Assembly (NCBI GenBank): GCA_036250225.1
Contig: JAPZLL010000003.1
Location: 1,612,001-1,676,000 of the forward strand
Source: Cercophora sp. LCS_1
Taxonomy: Eukaryota; Ascomycota; Sordariomycetes; Sordariales; Lasiosphaeriaceae
Direction of reading: 5' to 3'
Length of the DNA stretch: 64,000 bases
The translations under genes and the position numbers were made by a program. Below the pieces are notes generated by a model, which was not told the DNA's origin, did not search any database, and saw only the letters and a program-made list of their open reading frames with translations. Below, piece after piece: positions 37,278-48,300 of this stretch. Numbering within the stretch: position 1 is the first letter of the stretch; each line of letters starts with the position of its first letter.

Positions 37278-37675
37278 TGGGGAGGTGGTTTGATCGATCG
37301 CCTTCTTCTCTCCAAAGAATTTCTTGGAGGTATTGAGAAAATGGCGTCAAAGCTTTTGTGATGGGCACACGCCCACTTTTAGGGGGTGTGATGACGCACC
37401 GGTGCATGAATTGGGGGTGCAGGGCGTGATTGGGGGCGTGGGGATATTCGTTATCGGATTGTGTGGTTTATCGATTGGCATCTTCAACTTGCTTCTTTTT
37501 CATCACTCATGCTTGAAGACCATGTAATTGTAAATTTAGTTTTTTTGTATAGCCTCTTGTTTACTTCTGGAAGTGTGTGGTTGTGTTTTTCATGGTCGGT
37601 GTTTTGCGAGATTTTCACGTCTTGCCACCACAGCTCATTGGCATTTGACCTCACCCAGAAACAAGTTTCTCAATA
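37278..37675. promoter_or_regulatory. Bidirectional spacer between MRS2 and the F-box gene
   Basis: 398 bp separate two divergent start codons and presumably hold both promoters. The right half is T-rich on the + strand. No specific factor site can be claimed. Confidence 0.35.
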
Positions 37676-38761
37676 ATGAAGCTGACACCCCTCAAAGTCA
37701 AAGGCAAAGGCCCCCGGCCAAAGCCATGGGCTCCTCCCGATCCCGACAGGAAGCGAAAATACAATGCCGATGCCGACGGCGGAGCCACGAGACAACGACG
37801 CAGGCTCAAGAAGCTGGCTGGGGCTCCCATCGAGCGGCTCCCGACTGAGCTTCTTGAGCTCATCTTCCACTTCTCGGAGAACATGAACTTCCCCTGTAGC
37901 AGCCTTCGCATCGGGTGGTTACTTTCCAGCAAGTCCTTTCTCACCGAACTTATTGTTTCGGCGTTTGGGCCGACTTGGGACTGTTGGTTTGGTCTTGAAG
38001 TGGACCAGATCAAACCCCATGAGCTGAAGACGGTCAAAGGGAACCCGGTATACCAAGTGAGAAGACATGAATACCTTTGCTGTGCCATGGGATGCTAATA
38101 TTTGGTAAAGCGTGCTGTTTTGGACCGCAAGTGGTTCACCCTCGACCTTCTCCTTGACGCCGAGAAGATCTGGTACAGGAAGAGGCACGGCCAAGAGCCA
38201 GATCCGGAGACGCTCATAGGCCCTTGGGTCTCGAACAAGATCGACTATTACAAGAACTATGCCCAAACGCTGAAAGACATGGCCGCCAACGATGATGATC
38301 ATCGGGGACTGAATGTCAGGGCGGAAGCCGAGACTGAGGCCGTTGAAACCACATTCAAGAAGAACCAAGACATGCTATCAAAGCGTTCCGCAGACATGCA
38401 TCCTGGTGTTGCAGTTCCGGACCGTCTCTTGGTTGCGCCCTTCACGTGGGACAAGGCTGGGTTGCTCTTGTGGGTTGTCCAGCAAAGACATGCTGGCAAC
38501 CTGTCTCCCAACCAAACTTGGGAACGAACGATTCCGGCGTTCAAAGATGGCATCATGATGCTGGAGGACCGTGGGCTCGCTTTCACAATGGTTATGCTGT
38601 ACAGTCGACTTGGCGTTTTCCACAACTGGCCAGTCAGCATTATTAGGGAATACGTCTCTTGGCTCCTTCCCCCGCCTGGGGTTGAATCCGACGCCATCAC
38701 AGATTTTACCAATGCTCTTATCGACAAAGTTTGGGACTTTGGAGACAGAGGGACCTATTGA
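37676..38761 (+). CDS. F-box domain protein, target unknown
   Basis: Two exons, 37676-38056 and 38111-38761, join in frame across a 54-nt intron (GTGAGA donor, TTGGTAAAG acceptor, TGCTAAT branch site), giving 343 aa. A basic N-terminus (1-48, Lys/Arg/Pro-rich, possibly nuclear-targeting) is followed by an F-box-like stretch, PIERLPTELLELIFHF (51-66), the usual Skp1-binding element of SCF ubiquitin ligases. The rest contains Trp-rich helices and no LRR, WD40 or Kelch repeats. Fungal genomes carry many such proteins, and this one gives no clue to its substrate. The FSENMNF..SSLRIGWLLSSKSF part after the F-box looks typical of this fungal group. Confidence 0.78.
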
Positions 38762-39238
38762 TAGGGCGAGTGCTATTGCTCGTCGTCAGGGTCATATCGG
38801 GCTGCCTGCAGCTCAGCGCTGTAGGATGTAGGGAAACAATCCCAGTAAGGACAACTTGTACCGAGCCGTAGGAGCACATGGGACCGGTCGAAACGCCGAG
38901 TTTCCATTTCTCTTCATGTCTCAAATTGAGCGTCCTTCCTCAAAATGTACAGACGGTGCGCGCCAAATCACCCATGCAGCCAGCCAGTGTGTTTCCTTTG
39001 GGGAGCAAAAAAGAAGTGACGTTCCAGATGCCGTAAACTCAATAAAAGCATGGCAACCCTTCATATAGAGATTTCGCCCTTTTTTGTGTTGTTGCGTTGA
39101 TCCCTCCCCCAGCCGTTTAGACCCATAACCATCCATCCCGAGAACGAAGAGAGAGAGAAATCCCAGCGGCCCGCTCAACGGCTTGACGACCGCCGGCAGG
39201 CTACCGAAGAAGAGAGTTCATCGTGGCGGGTGTTCCGT
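38762..39238. other. Convergent 3' spacer between the F-box gene and RPS30
   Basis: No coding sequence recognised in 477 bp. It should carry both 3' UTRs. AATAAA occurs on the + strand near 39041. Confidence 0.4.
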
Positions 39239-39709
39239 TTAGGAGGTAGGGTTGGGGTTCATCTGGAAGGGAGTTTTGTCAATCGTCCGTCCTTGCGATC
39301 AGGAGTTTTGTATATTGCCTACCTTGCGCTTGCCACCGGTCAATGTGACGTTGACAAAACGGCGGGTGTACGTCAATCTCTTCTTCGCGCGGCCCTTACT
39401 ACTCGGGTTGTCAGCGGTCAAATTGGCGATGGAGGGTGTTGTTGCGGGGTGGCGACATACGGAGTCTTCTTCTTCTCCTGCTTCTCGACCTTGGGGGTCT
39501 GAGACTTGACCTTTCCTGTTCATCGTGTCAAAAAAGACTATTCTATCCATCGTCGGTCGATGAGGGGCGTTTGGATTGATTGATGGGGGCATGGGCAAAA
39601 CGCACCGGCACGAGCCAAACTGGAGAGCAAAAAAGTGTCAGCACAACGAGACGAGATATCGACAGCGAACGGCCGCGGCGATTGCCTACCTTCCGTGAAC
39701 CTTGCCCAT
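39239..39709 (-). CDS. rps30: 40S ribosomal protein eS30 (RPS30)
   Basis: Five short minus-strand exons, 39709-39690, 39619-39606, 39515-39461, 39398-39323 and 39262-39239 (20, 14, 55, 76 and 24 nt), join in frame to exactly 62 aa. The product starts MGKVHGSLARAGKV, continues through KSQTPKVEKQEKKKTP and the RAKKRLTYTRRFVNV block, and ends MNPNPTS, as fungal eS30 does. There is no ubiquitin-like leader, consistent with fungi and unlike the animal FUBI fusion. Each junction falls inside recognisable eS30 sequence, so the model is secure although the longest exon is 76 nt. The protein lies in the body of the small ribosomal subunit and is very basic. Exon 2, at 14 nt, is a true micro-exon. The introns are 60-90 nt. 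Confidence 0.95.
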
Positions 39710-40087
39710 TTTGGATGGTTTGTTACGAGGTTGTCGAGTAGGTTAGTAGTCGGGTGTAGTTCGAAAAGTTCGATGTCGTCTGGCTGGCGGCCCTCGCGGT
39801 GGTGGACTTGGTCGGGAAATCGTATGTGGGCGGCGGCACCTGGATTTCGACTGATTAGCTAATCGTGAGAAAAATTGTGGGAGCGCTGGCGAAGCTGAGC
39901 CCTGCTAGTGGGGAAGCGGGGCACCTGCACGTGACCTGAACCTCACGCACCTCGGTAACCGAGCGCTGTTGTTTTCACCCCTGATCGGCTCGCCATCAAC
40001 AGGACTGAGGTGCTTCTGAGGCGGAATCATACATCTTGGATCCTTCCAAGTTGGTGACAAAAAGGTTGGCAAACTGGATGCAGTTAA

Positions 40088-40266
40088 CGCCACTTCAGGC
40101 GGCACGGACCGGTACCGGCACTGATAAAATGGTTCAACACCTTTTCCATGATGCTTTCGGCATTCGACTATCGAGTAACACATAAAGGTTTTGTATTCAC
40201 TCCTTCTCAGTGGATGAATACGCCTTCGAGTTTTCTGTGTGTGCCGTTTACTTTGTCACGGACTTG
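40088..40266 (+). repeat. Dispersed repeat, copy B (partner at 18826-19006)
   Basis: See copy A for the shared landmarks. Both copies lie in gene-poor DNA in the same orientation, more than 21 kb apart. Differences include several transitions and small indels, suggesting an old duplication. Confidence 0.65.
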
Positions 40267-40726
40267 ACTCCCTAAAGTTGCCGTTCTTTTTATCGTTTGA
40301 CTTCACCCACAGTGTTTGGGGGGCGACCCGAAAGGCGCATATGGCAATATCATTTGGGGGTAGTAAGCGGGTATGCTACATTGGGTTTGTGGATTTGATG
40401 GAATAATGTGTAATCTGCATGAGTTGGCGAAGGGAAAGGTATTACCTACATGGAAGGGGGTAACCCGTTCGTCGATTTCGACCAACCGGGCAAGTGGCAG
40501 CAAGATGGCCAGCACGGTCAATGTTACCCAGAAATTACATCTCTGGGCTCTGGGCTGGATTCCTTTAGTTACCCTTGCATTAAAGGAATCTTGGCCGTGG
40601 ATGGCGTGGTGGCAACTCTTATCTCCATCCTCCAATGCCCCTCACCAGGCTTCGTTGATGCACTCCGAGATGACCGAACAATATAAGTGTTCGGAGGGGG
40701 CGCTCTGTCAAGTTGGACTCACCAAG

Positions 40727-40906
40727 GAGGACGTCTTGGCCGAGCGGTAGTGAGCGTCGTCTTGCTCACATAGCCAACAAGAAATTACCACAGTACGGCA
40801 TGCGTGGTATGTCCGCACTTTCGTAAGGTCCAGAGTTCGATCCTACTGGGTGGTGTAGTCACCAGTTTCAAGGATTGGGCTCGGACCTGAGCTTTTGCAT
40901 TTTTGA
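40727..40906 (+). ncRNA. tRNA-like Pol III unit or tRNA relic
   Basis: A perfect-looking A box (TGGCCGAGCGG, 40737-40747) is followed about 95 bp later by a B-box-like GAGTTCGATCC (40832-40842), with a run of five T near 40902-40906 that could end Pol III transcription. The start GACGTCTTGGCCGAGCGG resembles a Leu or Ser tRNA head. However, the segment after the B box does not pair with it as an acceptor stem, and the T stem (CAGAG against CTACTG) has one inserted base. Between the boxes lies a TGAGC/GCTCA hairpin nested in TTGGC/GCCAA. It could be a tRNA-derived SINE-like element, a decayed tRNA gene or an unrecognised small RNA. Confidence 0.3.
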
Positions 40907-42168
40907 ACGAATTTTTATCGCGGTCGTCGCGTGGGAATAGTCGGGTTCTCTTTTTCTTCCTTTTTTTTCACGGCACATCGTCCGGGATGGATCGATTAAA
41001 TGAGCCCACGACCACCTCATCAAGAGCAACATGAATTCAAGGCGGTATATTACCATAGGTATCTGAGCCAAAATATCTTCCCTCCCTACCGATAACTGCC
41101 CCTCCCCCTGCCAAGTGTTACCAAGGATGTCATCATAAAGCACCGCGCTCAACGACCTCAACCGAAAACATCGACTGCGCAAAAAAAACAGCATCTTCTG
41201 GGTATTGCCAACTCTACCGGCTGGATCCATCAGCCCTCATCACCCATCTAACCAAAGGCACCATAGATAGCGCCCAAAAGTCGTTAGAAAATCTCAAATG
41301 GCCAAAAGAGACTTCATCGAAACCGCCCTCTCTTCGTCTCAACCAGCCTCCGCCGCTCCTAACCCATAAACCCCCTCGAACTAGCCACAGCCCACCCAGT
41401 TCAACCAGTGACGCGTCAAATCACGCCGGCCCTCCACCACGTCTGAACGACCAGGTTTCACACGGAAGCGACTGTCGTGCATCCCGGAGTAGCACGTGCC
41501 CCGGCACTCCACGTCGAACCCGGTGCGAGGAAGGCCAGAATCCAACGAGAGCGTATTTAGAAAAGGAGGACGAAAGGAAAGAGAGGGAACCGTATATATC
41601 CCAAGTTACCAAGCCGTCGGCAACACCTTCGCAAAGTTGCAAGCCTCTGAGTTCGTCAAGCCCATTCCCAACCCAGCCCTCTCCACCGTCTGCACCAGCC
41701 TGGAAATAATCACCACCAACCGACTTCCTGTAAAGTGCAAAAATTGAAAAGGGGTATCAACATTGTATTCTGCGCCCCGTGCCACCGCCCACTTGGCATC
41801 ACTGCACCATGGAAAGCATCGCTGCGGTCGAGGTTCCGAATCGGACCTGGGGGAGACCCAAAACCCAAGCTCGCTCAGTCGCATTGGCATCCGCAAAGCA
41901 TACCACACAAAGGGGCTGCTCCAGAGACCATACGCCACATCACACAACAAATTCCACTCCCGTCCCGTCATGCACCACCACAAACCAAGTCCACGACTTC
42001 CATCCAGCCGGCCTCCCTCCCGGTCTCATATCACCATCAGCCATCCAACCCAGTATACCCAACCAATGCCACTGTCCAAGACCCATACTCTTAGCGAAAG
42101 CGAAAGATTAAAACGTCCTCCAACGCCCCGACCAGATGCACCCGTCTTCATATTCAGAAACAATAGGA

Positions 42169-45100
42169 TCAAAGACTCATAGTAAGCCACTCCCACTCTG
42201 CCTCCCCCTTCGGTTTCCCAGCCTGACCCCCGCTCAAATCCATCATTCCTTGACCAACATCTCCCAATTGCGATGCACCACCCAAGCCCATTAAGCCACG
42301 CCCACCGGCAACTGATCTTTGCGCCGTCATGCCGTACCCATTCTCCAGCAACATACTGCTGCTTGTAGCGCTCGACATAGTCGGGAAGCCTGAGCTACTG
42401 CCCAACGATCTTGCTGCTTCGTTCGAGCCAGTCGAATTCTCGGGACTGTCGATGTCCATCCCCCCACTAGATTGCTCAACACGCGAGCCAGTGCTTTTGC
42501 TGTGCCTCCTCTGCCTTTTCGATCCCATCGACGACCGAGGCAGCGAGCTCGCACCAGGCCCTGGAGTGTTCTTCGGCGGGGCAGCGGCAATTGGAACAAC
42601 ACCCTTTCCACCGACAACATGGCTGGACGAGCCGGCAGAGCCCTGATAGCTAGTCGGGGTGCTGCCGGCGGTGTTGCCACCAGAGCCAGCATGGCTAGCG
42701 GGGGATTCGCTACCGTTGACACTATTGGCGCGCTGCTGGGCAGGAGGGGTAGCTGCTTGTGTGGGGGGTGGATGGTTGACCGGGGCAGAGGCTGAGACCG
42801 AGGCCGAGATGGAGAGGGTCGAGTTCTTTCGAGTCGCAGATCCTGAGGCGTTCGCAGAAGCACTGATGCTCGAGCTCTTGTTCTTTGAGCGGGTGCTCGT
42901 TCCCCCCACGGGAAGACTAGAACCAGTGCGGTTGCGCTTCTTGATTACGTCCGTTTTCAAGCTAAGTGGACGTACGACACCATGAAGCTTGAGGAAAAGC
43001 CCGCAAGCATTGCAGAGAGGTTGTCCTTCAGGGTTGCGGCGCCACAATGGCGTTGTTTGGGTGGCGCAGTTCGTGCACGTCGTCGGGGCGGTGCTGTCCT
43101 GGCCGTTGCCAGCGCCTGGGATATTTGTGGTCGAGCCATGCTTTGATCCAAGAGGAGGAGTGTTCGCACGGCTAGGTGCGACAGACGAAAAACCCGATGG
43201 ATCCGCCGGCGGCGAGTTGGGTGTTGACTGCGGAAGGCGGTCGAAACTATTCACTGCACCGGCCATGCCTGGTGTCGAAGCAGTCCTGGGTATTTTCCCC
43301 TGGCGCCGGTCATTCTGTCTAAACGACTGAGATTGCGACCGGCCCAATCCAGACCCATCCCAATCGTTAGGGTCGACATAGTCGGTAGTTGTGCTGCCAA
43401 TCGTCACCTGTTTTCGCGGCGGACCTGCAGGGTATCTTGCTGCCTGAGTTGTGAAGTTCCCTGGGAGGGACGGGTCCCAGCCCAGTGAAAGCCCATCGAA
43501 TGTAGAATCATCCGCCGCTTGTGGGGAGTAGTCCTGGCGGATTGGAAGGTTGCGGTCGGCGAAGGCGCCGCCGTCTTCTTCCTCAGCATCGGAATCGAAA
43601 AACATATTCTCTTGCATCAAACCAATACCGGGCGAGCGAGCAGGGTGTTCGCCCTGAAAAACTTGCGAGGGGTCGATATGGCCAAACGAGCTAGGGGCAG
43701 TGAAGGAGGAAGCGAGATCCGCGCCGGTCGTAGGCGTCGGGAACATGATGTTCGCTCCTGCGCCATATGAAAATTGGTGTCCCACGGCACTTCCCATGGT
43801 AGGAGGACCGGTTCTATAAGGCTGCTGGCGATTATGGCGCATATCCATCGGCGCAAAGTAGATTCCTTCGCCCTCGTTTAAGGGGTGTGGCGTTGACGCA
43901 GTCGACTGATAAGCCGATCCTGGGGGTGAATAGTAGTCATTGCCCGGCACCGAGTTTGAGGACATTGCTTGGTTGTTGTACAATGTCGAAAATGGATCGT
44001 GAGATACCATAGGGGAGGTGCCGGGTGAAGTAAAGAAGTTCTGTTGATAAGGCCCTGCGGAGGTGATGATAGGGTCGCTCTCCATGTGGAAGGTGTCGAG
44101 CGGGAAGGGGATCCCGCCGTGATTGGGTGGCTGCATGCCGGGTTGGTTTGAATGGTCAAGCGAATACTCGTTGATTTCTCGGTCCGCATCAAGGTCACCT
44201 GCTGCATACCCACCGCTGCTGTTCACAGCAGGAACTTGGGGAGAAAAGTTGGCAGGTCGTTTGAGGTTCTGTGCAAGAGAACATCAGATCACATCACTCG
44301 TCATAATTCAGTATGTAACCATCGGGACCGAGCAGAACCCAAGATAAAGGAAAGCAAGCATCGAAGACGCTCGGGTGCCCACTTACACGACGGCTCGTCT
44401 CGTCAATGCTCGTCTTTCGCGGGTGCCGTGGGAGGTAGGAGAACTCATCCGTCGCCCTTGGGTGATGCACTACAACGGGGACCGACTGGGGCACAAGGTG
44501 CTGCGCAGACTCCTTGCGGGTCTTGATGGGTATCGCTGAAGCCGTTGCGTTGAGTGCTTTGCTGTCATCCATGGGCCGTGATGATTCTGGGGTGGGAGTG
44601 AGAGCTAGGCCGGCCGGAGTGCCCACATTCTCATTATTGATGAAATCATCCAGGTTCATTGGCTCCGACTGGGATAGAAGCTGCTCAGATGTTTTGCGAA
44701 GCTGCGCAATACCGCTGGGGGTGTTGAGAACGGCGTTTGGCTGACGGTTTGGCCTTTATAACAATCGAGTCAGCGGTTTGGCTACTTCCCTCCTGCCCCA
44801 CCGCATATGTTGGGAGAAGACTGCTTTTGTGGGATATGGAAGCCGAGGAGAAAAAAAGCCATCACCACAAAGCTAAAGTTTGGCAAAGTTTGGAGCTTAC
44901 CTCGCGACCTCGGATTGTCTGTGCTTGCGCAAGCTCATATGCATCATGCGCCATGACAAGTTCTCCATACGATTCTGGTTGGGAAGGCGGTTCTTTGTGT
45001 CCGCGAAGAAGCGCCATACTTGGATAGCAATAGGGTCCTGTTTCTGCATGTCCTTGGGGCTCAAAGCCGAGTTCGAGGCGACGCCCTTTTGAAAGGGCAG

Positions 45101-45388
45101 AAAGGCCGACGATCGCAACAGGGCATCTCGAGCATTGAAGTGCGACGTCGTAGCCAGCGAGGGGCCTGGTGCCAGGAAATCGAGGTGAAGGTCTTGCAAG
45201 ACCGCCCGTAGGCCGCCAGAGCTGTCTTTGCTGGCGTGGTGGGTGTAGATGTTCACGTTCTTGGGGGCGCCGGTCGCGGCGGCAGCGCCTGGTCGGCGCG
45301 GAAAGCGGTAATCGTGCTCTGTGCTGGTGGGATTCATTGATGTCAATGGGCTCGACGTCGCAATCGGAGTCGCCGTGCTCGCTGCCAT
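42169..45388 (-). CDS. areA: Nitrogen-regulatory GATA transcription factor AreA/NIT-2
   Basis: Three minus-strand exons, 45388-44901, 44753-44387 and 44268-42169, join in frame to 984 aa. Near the N-terminus STEHDYRFPRRP and the DUF1752-type block around DPIAIQVWRFFADTKNRLP (about residues 117-155) are diagnostic of the AreA/NIT-2 family. The single GATA finger begins CTNCATQTTPLWRR at residue 683 and continues CNACGLFLKLHGVVRP, with a basic RPLSLKTDVIKKRNR tail. The protein ends EWEWLTMSL, the short tail that binds the co-repressor NmrA/NMR in Aspergillus and Neurospora, so both regulatory ends look intact. The factor activates genes for secondary nitrogen sources when ammonium and glutamine are scarce. 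Most of the remainder is Ser/Pro/Gly-rich. A Met at residue 18 is an alternative start. Confidence 0.97.
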
Positions 45389-48300
45389 TGCTGTGCAAAC
45401 GAATGGGCGAGCAAGGGGTAAGACGACGAGGAACTGCGAGGGTCAAGGAGGTTCGAGGGGAGGGGATTCCAGTTCGGTTGCGGACCGGGAAGAACAAAAG
45501 CGTCTCGGTGCTGAGGTGGGCCTGCGAGTGAGCGACCCTGCCCCGTTGTTGTTTGGGCTTTGGTTTTCCCCACGTTCGGGTGGCCGCACAGGCTTTTTTG
45601 GCTGGGTTGGCGGGCGTGGTGCTGAAAGGGCCCTGTGCAGGCAGGTTCTGGGTGCGCTGGGTGTCCCCGGTTGCTCCTGCTGGGGGTCGCCTGCTGGGGG
45701 TCTGCGGCGGCAGGCGCTTTTGACAAGGGTGGGCAGACGGGCCCACCTGGCGGGCTTGGTGCTGTCGAGGTGCGGCAACGAGCTCGGAGCTTGTTCTGGC
45801 CCACCCATCCCATCCCTGAGCAGGGGTCTGGCGTTGGGATTGGGGCTCTCCAGGCAATTGTTGCTTTTGCTTTCTTTTTCGACGCCTTCATTCGGGATGA
45901 TGACGATTGGGCGCCTGGCACACCCGACCATCCTCCGGTTTTACTCTAACAGGTCTTGGTGACGTTGAATTCGTGCATACACAAACAACCTTTTCTAGTA
46001 CCCCACCACAAGCGCGACATCTGCATCCAAGCAGTCTCGACCTGGCTCGGCTGAGTGGCACGTTTACAGGCGTTCCGCAGCAGATGGCATGTGCCTTATG
46101 GCCGAAGCTAAAAGATGCCCCCAGTTCATCGAGTTTTAGGATGGCCCGAAAACAGCCGCAAAAACTGGAACGTTGAGAGCGAGCTAACCTCAGGCCGTGA
46201 GGTCTCCGTTTGACGGTGGCTCCGGCCCCTCACTAGCTCTCTCATCCTAGTTGGGATATGTACTCTATGTCGAGGGATCAAGTATTGGGGGTTTGGAGCA
46301 ACCGCGTTATGGAGCGGTACGTCAAGCAAGGTATCTGTGCTTGTTGCACGAATGCCCCGTTTATATCCCAGTTCCTCATACGCTCATCGCCGTCTCACTA
46401 GCGTCGAAGCACGTCTACGAGCATTCTATAGCGAAAGACTCTCACAAGACGGCACCGAAGCCTCCCAAGCTTCCCAAACCGAGGTGGGACCTGAAGGGTT
46501 TTGGCAACAGAGTAAAGAGGTCTCTGATGACTTTATTCGAGCCTCTTATATATCATACGCGTAATGTTTTCCCCTCAGCTTTCCTGTTCACCGACCTAGC
46601 CGACCTTTGGGACGGGTGCTGCAGCTGGTTCTCGCCTTCATCTATCTATGTACGGCAGAACCTGGCCTTCACCCGCAGGACACCCACTTCGCCTCCCTCC
46701 AAGTCCAAGGCGGTTTCTGTCGGGCAAATTTTGGGGTCTCGAACGCCGGGCGGTCCGATGCGTCTGGTTATATTAGCCACATGGAAAAAAAAGAAGAAAA
46801 AAAATGACGAAGATTTTGTGATGGTGCAGCGTCTCCGTGCCGTTTGGATTGTCAGATCCTTCATGCTGCCATGGCGAGACGAGAAAGTGGATGTTCAGGA
46901 AATTATACGTTTTAGCGGCGATGTTGTGGTGGGGGACTACGCCCAGATCACTGGTGTGCCTCGTCTTGGATGCACGTCTCGTGCCAGGGGCTAGGTTTGC
47001 TACGCTCCCTCGAAAACCCCTGCAAATGGCGAGCAGGTGGAAACTCTTTGTTCCATACTGGTAAGTGCCACGCGTCAACATGGTCCGCCGCCCTTCGACA
47101 GTTCCACTGTTTAAGAATGATCTCCCTCAACGAGCGGATACGCAGGGACAAAGGACTTGTTATGGATACGGATGCCTCTCGAAGGCCCGCTGCTGGCTCC
47201 ATTCACAAATCCGACCCCGGACCCTTTCGACACCAGATCGGGAAACTTCGGGTTGAGAAAGACACACTGGCTCATACAACCTGAAGTTGGCCTTGGGAGT
47301 CCAAGTTGTCGAAGACAGTTTATGATGTTTGTGGTAGACTTCTCACGGAAGAGCGTCTGAGCGTCGCGTGGCCATCAGTCTTGAGCCGAGCTTTAGACAC
47401 GGGAGAACCTACTGTCCAGGAGCAGTATCATCACGACAGCCAAAGATCTGGTGCTTTGCATGGACGCGAATAGGCAAAAGTGAAGCCGTGCACTTGAGGC
47501 CCGGCCAGGAGGTGAGCTGCTCGGGAACCACACCTCAAAGGAGCTGGGTCCGTTTGGGTGTCAACTTGGGGCAAGCGTGGGAGTCACCACCTCGACCGAA
47601 GTCGCTGCTCGTCTGCGCGGGCTCGGCAGGCAGCGCGCATCGTGGGCTGTCAGGGTTGTGTGTGGAGACCGCAGCTGCATGGTGGCCGATGTGACATGGC
47701 AGAGACCAACCAAAACGGGTCTGGCTGAAGTTTTCACAGTGGCGGGAGTTGCAGAGCACTGCTGGACCATTTCGGGGCCACTCCAACGTCCCACCCGTAT
47801 TACAGGCCGACATCTCCTGAGGTGTCTCCTTGTTTGATCACTGACGAGTTCGTCAAAAGGGGACCGCGCGAATGCCGCCCCCACGCCGGTTTGAGTTATG
47901 CTTGCTGTTCAACAAAGGTCAGATATTGATCATCTTTGCCTATAATTGGACGGCTTGCCAGGGGCATGTAAGCCCCAGTCCGGGTAATGTACCAGGACTG
48001 TTTACCTTCGCTGCGCAGTCCGTGAGAAGGAAAGAAGTTTTTTTTTTTTTGGAAATCTCCGTGGTGGTGTTTTTGCCACAGCTGCCGCATGGCACGCCTG
48101 GGCTGTGGCCTGATGCACGCCTTGTTGTGAGACGTGGGCTGATACCGCAGACTTCTCTCAGTGGGCCTTGCTCTCATCGGGCCGTTGGTGTTCTGCAATA
48201 GGTACGCTCTCTTTTCATCCGCAAGTCTTAACTCAACGGTCAGAGCTGGCAATCATTTCGGGGTGAGACAGAGTGCCGTGAAAACTGAAAAGTGACATCC

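Larger units (their letters stand above)
39710..42168. other. Spacer between RPS30 and areA
   Basis: No protein gene recognised. From the left it should hold the RPS30 promoter, then the second copy of the dispersed repeat (40088-40266), the tRNA-like Pol III unit (40727-40906), and on the right the 3' UTR of areA. In Aspergillus the areA 3' UTR controls mRNA decay in response to nitrogen; I could not identify a matching element here. Confidence 0.4.

Noticed and set aside
41496..41530. B-box-like GGTTCGA on the minus strand
   Set aside because: No A box at the right distance and no cloverleaf could be drawn.
46251..46994. 247-codon plus-strand frame
   Set aside because: It has no recognised domain, an internal lysine run from an A tract, and an irregular composition. 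In GC-rich DNA frames of this size arise by chance, so I did not call it a gene.
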